Of a DNA stretch of 64,000 nucleotides, positions 16,409-25,870 are shown in pieces. Origin of the DNA: Gemmatimonadota bacterium. GTDB lineage: Bacteria > Gemmatimonadota > Gemmatimonadetes > Longimicrobiales > Gaopeijiaceae. The stretch spans positions 1-64,000 of the forward strand of contig SLCK01000015.1 of the NCBI GenBank assembly GCA_007125845.1. The letters are read 5' to 3'. Positions within the stretch are counted from its first letter, which is position 1; every line of letters starts with the position of its first letter. The position numbers were made by a program, and so were the translations under genes. The notes beneath the pieces were generated by a model, which was not told the DNA's origin, searched no databases, and saw only the letters and a program-made list of their open reading frames with translations.

Positions 16409-17897
16409 AATCAGGGAGGGTGCCCCTCGGCTGAAGCTCCCGGGTGGAGGGCGGCTCATCCGCGGCTCTCTCACCGAGAAGCTCGCCCAGGCCGAGCCAC
16501 GTGTACCCCGCTCCGAACAGGACGAGAAAGGGCAGCGTACCGAAGAGGCCGTGGTGGATCGCAACGACGGTCGAGAGGGCCATCCAGCCCGCGAGCACAA
16601 GCTTCAGGGTCGTGTCGCGGGGTGCACCCGGACTCGCGTACAGGGAGATCCCGCCTCCTCGCTTGGGCGTTCGATGGAAGGGATCGCGTACGTCCCGTCG
16701 GAGGCCGCGAAGCACCGCGCCCGAGACCGTGGCTGTGAGTCCGATCCCCAGCGCCAGCGCACCCACGGCCGTAGGGACGAGGCGGCGCCAGGGACGGCCC
16801 CGACATCGGCCCGCCGCACAGAAGAATACCAGGAACGAGAGCGTCGCCGCCGCAAAGACGACGAGGTCCGCGACCAGGAGACCGTCCAGCCCAAGGGCCC
16901 GGCGGGCGAAGGCCGAGGGCAGGAGGAGGAGTCCCAGGAAGAGGGTCAGCGGGTAGGCGAGGTGACCGAGAAGGTGAACCACGGCCTCCCGCTTGATCCC
17001 CGGCGACCACCTCCCTCGCAGGAGGCGTGGAAGGAGCTTGCGCGCCGTCTGTATCCCGCCCTGCGACCATCGCTTCTGCTGCACCTCGAGGGAACGGACG
17101 TCCTCGGGCAGCTCCGAAGGCACGCCCACCGCCGGCCGGAAGACGAAGCGCCAACCGGCCATCTGGGACCGGTAGCTCACGTCGAGATCTTCGGTGAGGG
17201 TGTCGGCCGACCACCCCCCCGCGTCTTCCAGGGCGCGCCGGCGCCACATCCCCGCAGTACCATTGAAGTTCATGAAGCGGTCGGCCGACCAGCGCCCGCC
17301 CTGCTCCATGAAGAAGTGGGCATCGAGCAGGAGGGCCTGACAGCGGGTCAGCGTCGAGGCGGATTCGTTCAGGTAGTCCCAGCGGGCCTGGACCATCCCC
17401 ACTCCGGGATCCCGAAACGGAGGGAGGAGGTCCGAGATGAGGCCTGGCTGGGGAATGAAGTCGGCGTCCAGGATGAGGAGAAAGTCCCCGCGAGCCTCCT
17501 CCAGTCCCCTCGCCAGGGCCCCGGCCTTGAATCCCTCCCGCACTTCCCTGCGCACATGGCGGATATCCACTCCTCGATCCCGCCAGTATGCAACCCGGCC
17601 AGCGGCACGCTCGGAGGTCGCATCGGTGGAGTCGTCGAGGAGTTGTATCTCGAGCCGGTCCCGGGGATAGTCGAGTTGCGCGGCGGCGTCGACGAGACGC
17701 TCCACCACCCCGGCTTCGTTGTACACGGGAAGCTGAACGGTCACGGTCGGAAACGGCCCCTCCCATCGCTCGCACTCTGGCCGCCCCCTGCCGGCGAGGC
17801 GTACGAGATGGGTGCGATGGAGCGCGAAAGGGATGAGGAGCGTCAGGCATCCTGCGGTGAGAAACAGAATCGCCCATGCGAGCCCGGGGGGCATCAT
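16386..17897 (-). CDS. Membrane glycosyltransferase, cellulose-synthase-like GT2
   Basis: A 503-aa membrane enzyme. An N-terminal TM helix (about 6-26) is followed by a cytoplasmic GT domain with the full processive-type signature: DDS (88-90), DAD (144-146), TED (235-237) and QQKRW (273-277). Four or more TM helices follow (about 295-315, 320-345, 355-380, 425-470). This is the architecture of beta-glycan synthases and of ceramide glucosyltransferase-like enzymes. It forms an operon with the downstream GT2 gene. It probably makes an envelope or exopolysaccharide glycan; the sugar is unknown. Confidence 0.85.
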   Translation of the reverse strand: MMPPGLAWAILFLTAGCLTLLIPFALHRTHLVRLAGRGRPECERWEGPFPTVTVQLPVYNEAGVVERLVDAAAQLDYPRDRLEIQLLDDSTDATSERAAGRVAYWRDRGVDIRHVRREVREGFKAGALARGLEEARGDFLLILDADFIPQPGLISDLLPPFRDPGVGMVQARWDYLNESASTLTRCQALLLDAHFFMEQGGRWSADRFMNFNGTAGMWRRRALEDAGGWSADTLTEDLDVSYRSQMAGWRFVFRPAVGVPSELPEDVRSLEVQQKRWSQGGIQTARKLLPRLLRGRWSPGIKREAVVHLLGHLAYPLTLFLGLLLLPSAFARRALGLDGLLVADLVVFAAATLSFLVFFCAAGRCRGRPWRRLVPTAVGALALGIGLTATVSGAVLRGLRRDVRDPFHRTPKRGGGISLYASPGAPRDTTLKLVLAGWMALSTVVAIHHGLFGTLPFLVLFGAGYTWLGLGELLGERAADEPPSTRELQPRGTLPDYDPVATS

Positions 17898-18046
17898 CGC
17901 GTGTCCCCGCCCCCGCCTCCCACCGACCGGGCCGGGCCCAGAGGGCTCTGGTCCAGCGAAGGCCTCTTGTTCAATGATGCCGCACCGCGCATGGCAACCC
18001 CGATGAGGTGGACTGAATCAGGAAAGTTGAAAACGGACGCTACGGC

Positions 18047-18886
18047 TCACCGAGCTGCCAGCGGTCTCACTCCCAGGTAGGCCACCTGGCGACCGGGATC
18101 TCCCCCCCGGTGGGAAAAGAATCCACCGTCCTCCATGGTGCAATACGCCGAGACGCCGAGGCGTTCCGAACGCACACCCGCCGCCTCCGCCCGCTCGGCC
18201 AGGTGCCCGCGCAGGTCCAGGAGCCCGGGTCGCCTCGATTCCGGCAGCCCAAGAGCCGCGTGGACCTCGGGCCCGACCTCGTAGCAGTCGCCGCAGACGG
18301 ACGGGCCGAGGTGGACCCACAGCTCGCTCGGATGCACTCCGAATCGATCCTCGAAAGCGTCGATCCCCGCCTCCAGCACACCGGCGGCGATGCCGCGCCA
18401 GCCCGCGTGGAGGAGCGCCACCACCCGGCTCTCCGGTGTCACGAGGAACACGGGCACGCAATCCGCCACCGTAACCGCCACGAGGAGCCCAGCTGCGCCC
18501 GTGATGTGACCGTCGCAGTCCGGGGCGAGGAGGAACCCGGGAGAGGAAATTCGGTGCGAGCGGACGGTGGCTCCGTGCACCTGGCGAGAAACCACGACCG
18601 TGTCCATCCCGACGAGGTCGCGGAGCCCCGTCCACCGGCGCAGGCCGACGCCCAAGGAGCCTTCGCCGGACAGGCCGAAGTCGAAGTCGCTCCCGGAGGC
18701 GTCTCGGAGGGTGACCCCCTGCACCAACCACGGAAAGCGCTCCCTCCAGTCCTCCACCTCGATCACCCGGGATAGCCCGAAGCCGGGGTCGGCCTTCACC
18801 CGCACCTCACGCCCGGGGTCGGGTCGCCGGGCGGCCATCGACGAATGTAGATCTCCCCGGGACCCCTTCGAGGCGGATGGTTTCAT
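18047..18886 (-). CDS. pgeF: YfiH/PgeF-type laccase-domain protein
   Basis: A 279-aa member of the YfiH/YlmD/LACC1 family, whose members act on purine nucleosides or peptidoglycan edit intermediates. Visible motifs are QVHG, VADCVPV, HAGWRG, a CGDCYEVG segment and SHR near the C terminus, which together supply the His/Cys metal site. The canonical T before ADC is V here. The start is uncertain: ATG 18886 gives 279 aa, and an internal ATG at residue 17 gives a length closer to the family. The gene stands alone, 149 bp upstream of the glycosyltransferase operon. Confidence 0.87.
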   Translation of the reverse strand: MKPSASKGSRGDLHSSMAARRPDPGREVRVKADPGFGLSRVIEVEDWRERFPWLVQGVTLRDASGSDFDFGLSGEGSLGVGLRRWTGLRDLVGMDTVVVSRQVHGATVRSHRISSPGFLLAPDCDGHITGAAGLLVAVTVADCVPVFLVTPESRVVALLHAGWRGIAAGVLEAGIDAFEDRFGVHPSELWVHLGPSVCGDCYEVGPEVHAALGLPESRRPGLLDLRGHLAERAEAAGVRSERLGVSAYCTMEDGGFFSHRGGDPGRQVAYLGVRPLAAR

Positions 18887-18944
18887 GGATGGAGTGAGGC
18901 CGAGGTGAACGGGGGTGCAGGGACCGTTGCTCCCCGCACGCAGC

Positions 18945-21494
18945 TCACCGGGATATCCGCACCCCCGTGAGAAAGGTCCGAGGAAGCCCCGGGCGAGCCC
19001 CCGCCGGCCTGCGACTCACAACGTAGCGTTCGTCGGTGAGGTTCTGGACGGAGGCATAGGCCGTGGCAAGCTCGCCAAAGCGACGCTCGGCCGAGAGGTT
19101 GAAGACGAGGAACCGATCCACCCGGGAGCTCTGCTCGATCGAGCCGGTGCCGGCGGTCGTCCGCATCGCAGAGGCCGCGTTCCAGGCAAAGCCCACCTGC
19201 CAGCCCGGTTGCTCGACGCCCAGGCTCCCCGACGCGGTGTGCTCGGGAAGGTACGGCAGCCGATCGCCACGATCCACCGTGCCCCAGGGTCCGTACTCGC
19301 TCGTGAACGAACTCCGGAAGAGGCCCCGGGTGAAGGTGTAGGCTGCCCGCACCGGCAAGCCCACGTCCAGATCGAGATAGGTCGACAGGTCCGCGTCCAC
19401 CGCGGCCTCCAGTCCCCAGACGTGGACCGCACCCCCGTTGTACAGCTCGCCCACGCCGGATTCTCCGGTCGCGAGAGTGGCCTGTCCCAGGATGTTCGTG
19501 TAGTCCGAGAAGTAGGCCGTCAGATCACCGCCAACGCCGCGACGCCGCATCCGCAGCCCGGCCTCGTAGTTCGTCGACTCCTCGACGCGCGTCTCCGAGC
19601 TGGCCCCTGGACCCGGAGGCCCGAACCCCTTGTGCACCCCGACGAAGAGCTCGGTCCACGGACTCCAATCGTAGCTAGCCCCGACTCCCGGGATGAAGGC
19701 AGACACCGAATTCTCCCTTCCCGTGAGCTCACCTCCCCGATGAGGGTCGTCCGAGGCCCAATCCGAGCGACTGAACTCTATCGACTCGAACCGGACGCCC
19801 GGCACGAATGCCCAGCGCCCCGCCCGGATCTCGTTCTGGGCGTAAGCGGCGAGCGCTCGAGCCTCGCTGAGCCGATTTGCCTGGCTCCCCGGAGTGCCGG
19901 CCGACGTGGGGACCAACGTCCCACCCGACATTCGGTATCCGTCCTCCCACTGGAGCCGATCTTCGTCATCGCGGTGGAAGCGGACCCCCACTTCTGCGTC
20001 GTGCGATCCCGCGCGAGTGTCGTCGAGTCGCCACCCCAAAGCGGCCTGTACCCCCTGGCTCACGTACTCGCGATTGTTCGCCCTGAGACGAAGAACGTCA
20101 TCCCCCGAGTCGGCGCCGCGGAGGACCTCGAGACGGGAGGCATGGCTGTCGGGGTCCTCCATGACCGCGCCGATCGACACGCCGTCCACACTCTGGAGCT
20201 TGTACCAATTGCGGGCGAACTCGTTGCGGTAGGCCGTGACCACCAGGTCCGTGCGCTCTCCGGGTCGAAAGAAGTACCTGAGCTGCAGCTGCCGATGCTC
20301 CGCGTCCATCACATCCGCGGCGGACGCGGCATACCGGAAGGTCCCGTTTGCCCTGAAGTCGGACTCGGTCAGACCCAGGTAGGTCTCGTCGGAAACGTGG
20401 TCGGTGTAGGCCACCTTGAGCTCGAGCTCTTGGTAGCGCTCGCTCGACCGGTCCCGATTCACCCGGAGCTTCGCCATGACGTCCCGGGTGTCGAAGCCTG
20501 TGTCCCCTCCCCCCTGCAGCTCCTTGTACCCGTCGGTTCGAAGCGAGTAGCCCTCGAGGAGCCACCCGACGTGCTGAGACGAATCCCCAACTCTCGCGTG
20601 CCCCTTCATGAGGCCGTCCTGACCGCCCGAGAGATCGACTTCCCAGGCCTGTCGGTCCGGGATGGGTGCCGTGAGGAGGTTCACCGCTCCGGCGAGGGTG
20701 CGGGGTCCGTAGCGGATCTGACTGGCTCCCTTCCTGACCTCGATCCCGTCCATCCGGCCCGCCGTCGGGAAATAGTAGGCCGCGGGCGCGGCGTAGGGAG
20801 CCGGGGCCATCAGGACTCCGTCCTCCATGATCGTCACGTTGGAGGACCGCTCCGCCCCGGCTCCACGCATCCCGATATGGGGACGAAGGCCGTACCCCTC
20901 CTCGTCCTGAACATTCACCCCCGGGATCTGCCGCAGGATGTCGTGTACGTTGTCGAAAGCGAGGCGCTCCGTTCCCAGATCGTCTCGTCCGAGATAGAAA
21001 GCCGAGCCCGGACCGGCCGAGCCCCGGAGGGGATCTCCCACCATCCGCGTCCTCTCCAGCAGGACGGCGATCGGATCCAGGGCGATCGCCTCCTGCGCCC
21101 CGAGTCGGACCTCCAGGCGAACGGTCGCGGCCGAAGCGGGCTCGACGACTTCCAGGTGCGGGGTGAATCCGATCCGGGTGAATCGAATCACGACCTCACC
21201 AGAGTCAGCCGGGAGGGAAGAGAGATCGAATCGCCCTCGGGATCCGGTGGTCGTCCGAGCGAACCCACCTTCGACCTCGACCGTGACCCCGGGAATGGGC
21301 ACCCCGGTCGACGCGGTGAGCACCACCCCGGTCACGCGGAAAGCGCCGTCCGTCGAGTCGTTCGAACCATCGAGGTGCCCCGCCTGCAACCCGGGTGGTC
21401 CCGAGGCGAGTGTGAGGCCGGCGAGGAGAACTGACGCAAAGAAGACACGGAGGATCGAGGATTGCATCCGCGGGGATGCGGAATCTATGGCCAT
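18945..21494 (-). CDS. TonB-dependent outer-membrane receptor, FecA-like
   Basis: An 849-aa receptor. A signal peptide (VFFASVLLAGLTLASG region) is followed by a carboxypeptidase-like beta domain at about 45-120. The plug domain near 150-290 contains the blocks GMRGAGAERSSNVTIMEDG, APYAAPAAYYFP and KGASQIRYGP, the last two closely resembling FecA-class plugs. A 22-strand barrel follows. It should take up a ferric chelate with energy from TonB. A perfect inverted repeat matching a Fur box lies 96 bp upstream of the chosen ATG at 21494. The frame is open further upstream, but that sequence is not signal-like and runs over the Fur box. Confidence 0.9.
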   Translation of the reverse strand: MAIDSASPRMQSSILRVFFASVLLAGLTLASGPPGLQAGHLDGSNDSTDGAFRVTGVVLTASTGVPIPGVTVEVEGGFARTTTGSRGRFDLSSLPADSGEVVIRFTRIGFTPHLEVVEPASAATVRLEVRLGAQEAIALDPIAVLLERTRMVGDPLRGSAGPGSAFYLGRDDLGTERLAFDNVHDILRQIPGVNVQDEEGYGLRPHIGMRGAGAERSSNVTIMEDGVLMAPAPYAAPAAYYFPTAGRMDGIEVRKGASQIRYGPRTLAGAVNLLTAPIPDRQAWEVDLSGGQDGLMKGHARVGDSSQHVGWLLEGYSLRTDGYKELQGGGDTGFDTRDVMAKLRVNRDRSSERYQELELKVAYTDHVSDETYLGLTESDFRANGTFRYAASAADVMDAEHRQLQLRYFFRPGERTDLVVTAYRNEFARNWYKLQSVDGVSIGAVMEDPDSHASRLEVLRGADSGDDVLRLRANNREYVSQGVQAALGWRLDDTRAGSHDAEVGVRFHRDDEDRLQWEDGYRMSGGTLVPTSAGTPGSQANRLSEARALAAYAQNEIRAGRWAFVPGVRFESIEFSRSDWASDDPHRGGELTGRENSVSAFIPGVGASYDWSPWTELFVGVHKGFGPPGPGASSETRVEESTNYEAGLRMRRRGVGGDLTAYFSDYTNILGQATLATGESGVGELYNGGAVHVWGLEAAVDADLSTYLDLDVGLPVRAAYTFTRGLFRSSFTSEYGPWGTVDRGDRLPYLPEHTASGSLGVEQPGWQVGFAWNAASAMRTTAGTGSIEQSSRVDRFLVFNLSAERRFGELATAYASVQNLTDERYVVSRRPAGARPGLPRTFLTGVRISR

Positions 21495-21820
21495 GAGCTC
21501 TCGTCTGCCTTCACTTGAGTGACGTCCGATCCTTCGAGGAGGTCCGCCCCCGCTCGACCTGTGTCGGGTGTCGGCGCCCCGGGCGGGCAGTTGAGAACGA
21601 TTCTCAACCACATCGGCTCCAACGTAGATCCGGAACCTCAGCCCGTCAAGACAATATGGCGTGTGGCGCCAGGCGGAGGCCGCCGCCCTGGGTGGAGCAG
21701 TCACCTCGGAGAGGGCTCTGCAGGGAGCGTGAAATTCTATAGTTTACGTATCCGCATCCGAGCCGCCTGCTCGGAGTACCTGAAGACCCGGACGCCATCG
21801 ACGCCTCCAAGGCCGGAACG
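21495..21820. other. Divergent regulatory region between fecA-like gene and odhA
   Basis: No gene is seen. The stretch contains the Fur-type box (21590-21608). Nearer odhA there is an AT-rich patch with TATAGT at 21738-21743, a possible plus-strand -10 hexamer without a good -35. Confidence 0.5.
21590..21608. promoter_or_regulatory. Fur-box-like 19-bp inverted repeat
   Basis: GTTGAGAA-CGA-TTCTCAAC is a perfect 8-3-8 palindrome. Its core TGAGAAnnnTTCTCA fits the 7-1-7 Fur consensus layout (TGATAATnATTATCA) with G/C substitutions often seen in GC-rich genomes. It lies upstream of the iron-receptor gene and is the obvious candidate for iron-dependent repression. It is also about 210 bp upstream of odhA. 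Confidence 0.75.
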
Positions 21821-24679
21821 ATGTCCATTTCCAAGCTCTTCGACGGCTACAACGCCGGCTACGCACAGGAACTCTACGAGCGATACGCCAGGAATCCCGA
21901 GTCCGTGTCGGATCAGTGGCGGGAGATCTTCGCTCGAAACCTGGAGGACTTGGTGTCCGAGGGGCTCATCACCCCGGACGCCTTCCAGCGGAACGGCCAC
22001 CTGGTGGCGCGTGTCCCGTCCGACGACGGTGACGGGACGATGGTCCCCTCGCCTGGCGCGGATGTGGGAAGCGGAACCCGGCTGGGGGCCCAGGGACGCC
22101 TCCTCCCACGAATTGCCAGGGCATCTGCCCTCATTCAGGCGTTCCGCGACCATGGGCACCAGTTGGCTCGGATCGATCCTCTCGGATCCGATCCTCCGGG
22201 GCACCCCCAGCTCGCTCCGGGTTTCTTCGGCACCTCGATCGAAGATCTCGAGGCGATCCCGACTTCCCTCGTCCTCGAAGACGGGGGCGACCAACCCTTG
22301 TCGGAGACTCTACAGCGACTGCGGGAAATCTACTGCGGTTCGATCGGGTATCAGTTCGAGCACCTCGAAGACCCCGTCAAGGTTCGCTGGCTTTGGAACG
22401 AAGTGGAGTCGGGCCGCCACTCCCAGCCGCTGGAATCCGAGGCCAAGATCCGGCTCCTGAAGCGCCTGCTCCAGGTCGAGGGGATGGAGAAGTTCCTCCA
22501 CCGCGCCTATCTCGGGCAGAAGCGGTTCTCGGTCGAGGGGAACGATATGCTCGTGCCCATGCTCGACCTCGCGATCGAAGAGGCCGCGAAGGCTGGCGGC
22601 CGGAAGGTCGTCCTGGGCATGGCCCATCGGGGACGCCTCAACGTCCTGACCCACATCCTGGGCATTCGCTACTCGGCGCTGCTGAGGGAGTTCGAAGGGG
22701 CTCCGCAGGAAGACGGTGCGCTCGCGTTGGCGTTCCCGGGAACGGGTGACGTGAAGTATCACCACGGCGCTCAGGGCAGCTACCCTGTCGCAGACGGTCT
22801 CGAGGTCGAAGTGACCCTCGCCCCGAATCCCAGCCACCTCGAGTTCGTCAATCCGATCGTCGGGGGAATGGCACGGACCCTCCAGTTCGCAGGACACAAG
22901 CGGTCCAACATTCAGGAGCAGGCGTCGGTCGTTCCCATCCTGATGCACGGTGACGCGGCGTTCGCGGCGCAGGGCGTCGTCGCGGAGTCGCTAAACCTCG
23001 CCCGCCTCCGTGGATACTCGGTTGGAGGTACGGTGCACATCATCGTAAACAACCAGGTGGGGTTCACGACGGATCCGCAGGAAGGACGTTCCACCAGGTA
23101 CGCATCGGACCTCGCCAAGGGCTACGACATCCCGATCCTTCACGTGAACGCCGACGACCCCGAGGCCTGCCTGGCCGCGACCCGGCTGGCCCTCGCGTAT
23201 CGGGCCACATTCCACGACGACGTGGTCATCGACCTGGTCGGATACCGGCGCTACGGCCACAACGAGGGAGACGAGCCGACGTACACGCAGCCCCTCTTCT
23301 ACGAGAAGATCGCCGAGCATCCCTCGGTCCTCACGCAGTGGATCGATCGGGTCCTCGAGGATGGGATCATCACCGAGGACGAAGTCCGCGCACTCGATGA
23401 CGAGTTCGTCGCGACGCTCCGCGCGGCTCAAGAAGAGGTGCAGGAACAAGCGGAGGAGAACGGCCAGGACCCGTTTCCTCCCCCACCCCCGGAGCCAGAG
23501 CCGGTGGAGGTCCACACATCGGTCCCCTTCGATCGACTCAAGGCGGCCAACGACGGCGCTCTCGACGTTCCGGCAGACTTCAACATCCATCCGAAGCTCA
23601 AACGCCAACTCCAGCGGCGGAAGAACGACTTCGGACCCGAAAGTCGACTGGACTGGGCCCATGCGGAGAGCCTCGCCTTCGGATCGATCCTGCAGGAGGG
23701 CGTGCCCGTGCGGTTGAGCGGACAGGACTCCCAGAGAGGGACGTTCTCGCAGCGGCACCTCGTCCTCCACGACCACAAGACCGGCGAGTCCTTGATCCCC
23801 CTGAGGGAGATGGATCCCACCCGATTCGAAGTCTACAACTCGCCCCTCTCCGAGATCGCGGTGATGGGCTTCGAGTACGGCTACTCGGTGCTGTCCGAGA
23901 AGACGCTCGTGCTCTGGGAGGGTCAGTTCGGCGACTTCGTGAATGCGGCTCAGGTGATCGTGGATCAGTTCATCTCCTCCGGCCGGGCGAAGTGGGGTCA
24001 GCTTTCGCGGCTGACCCTCCTCCTCCCGCACGGGCACGAAGGGCAGGGGCCCGAGCATTCCTCGGCCCGGCTCGAGCGGTTCCTACAGCTCTGCGCCGAG
24101 GACAACATGCGGGTGGTCTACCCCACCACTCCCGCACAGTATTTCCACCTGCTCAGACGCCAGGCGCTCGGGACCCCCATCCGTCCACTCGTGGCGATGA
24201 CGCCGAAAAGCCTCCTCCGACACCCTCGCGCCTCCTCGGGCGTGGACGAGCTGGCCGACGGTCGATTCCGGCCGGTCCTCTCCGATCCGGACGCCCCCGG
24301 GTCGCCCGACGGAGTGACCCGGCTCATCCTCTGCTCTGGAAAGATCTACTACGATCTGCTCACTCACGAGTCCAGGGAGGATTTGACCCATGTGGCGATC
24401 GGTCGGGTCGAAGAGCTCTATCCATTCCCGGCTCGGGAGATAGAGGAGTTGATCTCGACCCATCCGAGTCTCGAGGAGGTCGTCTGGACCCAGGAGGAGC
24501 CCCGCAATATGGGAGCCCTGTCCTACATCGGCCCCCGGCTCCGCGCCGTAGTCCCACGCGAGATCCAGCTCAAGCACGTGTCCCGTCCCGAACGCGCGAG
24601 CCCGGCTGAAGGAAAGACATCGAACCACAACGCCTCACAGGCCAGGATCCTCCGGGAAGCGCTGCTCGGGCAGGAGTGA
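21821..24679 (+). CDS. sucA: 2-oxoglutarate dehydrogenase E1 component
   Basis: A 952-aa thiamine-diphosphate E1 enzyme of the TCA cycle that decarboxylates 2-oxoglutarate and passes the succinyl group to the E2 lipoyl domain. The N-terminal E2-binding segment LFDGYNAGYAQELYERY is present. So are the MAHRGRLNVL active-site block, the ThDP/Mg region (NADDPEA to GYRRYGHNEGDEP) and a normal transketolase-type C-terminal half. Length matches the family. No sucB/odhB or lpd gene follows. The next gene is on the opposite strand, so the complex is encoded at more than one locus. Confidence 0.96.
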   Translation: MSISKLFDGYNAGYAQELYERYARNPESVSDQWREIFARNLEDLVSEGLITPDAFQRNGHLVARVPSDDGDGTMVPSPGADVGSGTRLGAQGRLLPRIARASALIQAFRDHGHQLARIDPLGSDPPGHPQLAPGFFGTSIEDLEAIPTSLVLEDGGDQPLSETLQRLREIYCGSIGYQFEHLEDPVKVRWLWNEVESGRHSQPLESEAKIRLLKRLLQVEGMEKFLHRAYLGQKRFSVEGNDMLVPMLDLAIEEAAKAGGRKVVLGMAHRGRLNVLTHILGIRYSALLREFEGAPQEDGALALAFPGTGDVKYHHGAQGSYPVADGLEVEVTLAPNPSHLEFVNPIVGGMARTLQFAGHKRSNIQEQASVVPILMHGDAAFAAQGVVAESLNLARLRGYSVGGTVHIIVNNQVGFTTDPQEGRSTRYASDLAKGYDIPILHVNADDPEACLAATRLALAYRATFHDDVVIDLVGYRRYGHNEGDEPTYTQPLFYEKIAEHPSVLTQWIDRVLEDGIITEDEVRALDDEFVATLRAAQEEVQEQAEENGQDPFPPPPPEPEPVEVHTSVPFDRLKAANDGALDVPADFNIHPKLKRQLQRRKNDFGPESRLDWAHAESLAFGSILQEGVPVRLSGQDSQRGTFSQRHLVLHDHKTGESLIPLREMDPTRFEVYNSPLSEIAVMGFEYGYSVLSEKTLVLWEGQFGDFVNAAQVIVDQFISSGRAKWGQLSRLTLLLPHGHEGQGPEHSSARLERFLQLCAEDNMRVVYPTTPAQYFHLLRRQALGTPIRPLVAMTPKSLLRHPRASSGVDELADGRFRPVLSDPDAPGSPDGVTRLILCSGKIYYDLLTHESREDLTHVAIGRVEELYPFPAREIEELISTHPSLEEVVWTQEEPRNMGALSYIGPRLRAVVPREIQLKHVSRPERASPAEGKTSNHNASQARILREALLGQE

Positions 24680-24692
24680 GGGATCGGACGTT

Positions 24693-25691
24693 TCAGCCGT
24701 CGGACTCGCCCCACTGAAGTAGGAGCTTGCCGAAGCTGCGGTTCTCCTCCATCTCCCGGTGAGCCTCACGGACCGAAGCCACCGGGAGAACTCGATCGAT
24801 CACTGGCCGTAACCGACCGGCTTCGAAGAGGGGTACCACGACCCGCTCGAACGCCCGTGCGAGGACTGCTTTTTCCTCCGGTGGGCGGGCGCGGAGCACG
24901 GTCCCCCGGATCGAGGCCCGCTTGGCCATCAACCGTCCGAGATCCACCTCTCCCCTCGCTCCCCCCGGAACGCCGACGACGACCCAGCGCCCTCCCTCGG
25001 CAAGGATCGCCTGATTTCCCTCGAGATAGCTGGCACCGACCAGGTCGAGCACCACATCCACGCCCCTCCCATCGAGGCACTCCCGGACGCCTTCGGTCCA
25101 GTCGCGGCCGGAATCGGCGAGGACGCCATGGTCGAGGCCCAGGTCGACCGCCCGGTTCACTTTGTCGGGTGACCGGGACGTTCCCACGGTCATCGCGCCA
25201 GCGGCGCGGGCGAGTTGGAGTGCAGCGGTTCCGACTCCGCTCCCTGCAGCGTGGATCAGCACCGTTTCCCCGGCTCGAAGATTCGCCTGGAGGAAGAGGG
25301 CGTCCCAGGCCGTGATGAAGACCTCGGGAATCGCCCCCGCCTCCTCCGACGTAAGCCCATCGGGGACACGGATCGTCTCCCGTTCTGAAGCTACCACCCA
25401 CTCGGCATATCCCCCGCCCCCCACGATCCCCATGACACGATCTCCCAGCGCTCGAAGCCGGCAGCCCGCGCCGAGTTGATCCACCTCGCCGCTGAACTCG
25501 AGCCCCGGGACGTTCTCAGGCGAGCCAGGCGATGGGGGGTACCGACCTCGCCGTTGAAGAAGATCCGCTCGGTTCACGCCGGACACCTGCACGCGGACCC
25601 GCACTTCACCCGGCCCCGGAACGGGGCGTGCACCTTCGGTGAGGAGCAGCACGTCCGGTCCCCCGGGCTCCACGATCTCCACGACTCCCAT
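24693..25691 (-). CDS. NAD(P)H quinone oxidoreductase (zinc-free MDR family)
   Basis: A 332-aa medium-chain reductase of the quinone oxidoreductase/PIG3 type. The opening pattern MGVVEIVEPGGPDVL is the standard family start, which is why ATG 25691 is chosen over ATG 25739 or 25823. The segment VSGVNRADLLQRRGRYP and the nucleotide-binding turn AAGSGVGTAALQLA are present, and the catalytic-zinc cysteines of alcohol dehydrogenases are absent. It should reduce quinones or enones with NADPH in the cytoplasm. It is convergent with sucA, 13 bp away. Confidence 0.88.
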   Translation of the reverse strand: MGVVEIVEPGGPDVLLLTEGARPVPGPGEVRVRVQVSGVNRADLLQRRGRYPPSPGSPENVPGLEFSGEVDQLGAGCRLRALGDRVMGIVGGGGYAEWVVASERETIRVPDGLTSEEAGAIPEVFITAWDALFLQANLRAGETVLIHAAGSGVGTAALQLARAAGAMTVGTSRSPDKVNRAVDLGLDHGVLADSGRDWTEGVRECLDGRGVDVVLDLVGASYLEGNQAILAEGGRWVVVGVPGGARGEVDLGRLMAKRASIRGTVLRARPPEEKAVLARAFERVVVPLFEAGRLRPVIDRVLPVASVREAHREMEENRSFGKLLLQWGESDG

Positions 25692-25870
25692 GGATTCGCC
25701 CTGATGGCCCTCTCGCCGTCGATCCCGGTCACCTTTCATCGTCTCATCCCCCTTCGTTCGTCGGGCCGCCTGCCCTCGCCTCCTCTTTGCCGACCACTCG
25801 CCGGGCTCTAGGTTGAGGGCCACCGTCGACGCGCCGCATCTCCGAGACCTCTCGTGAACCCCGTTTCGCC

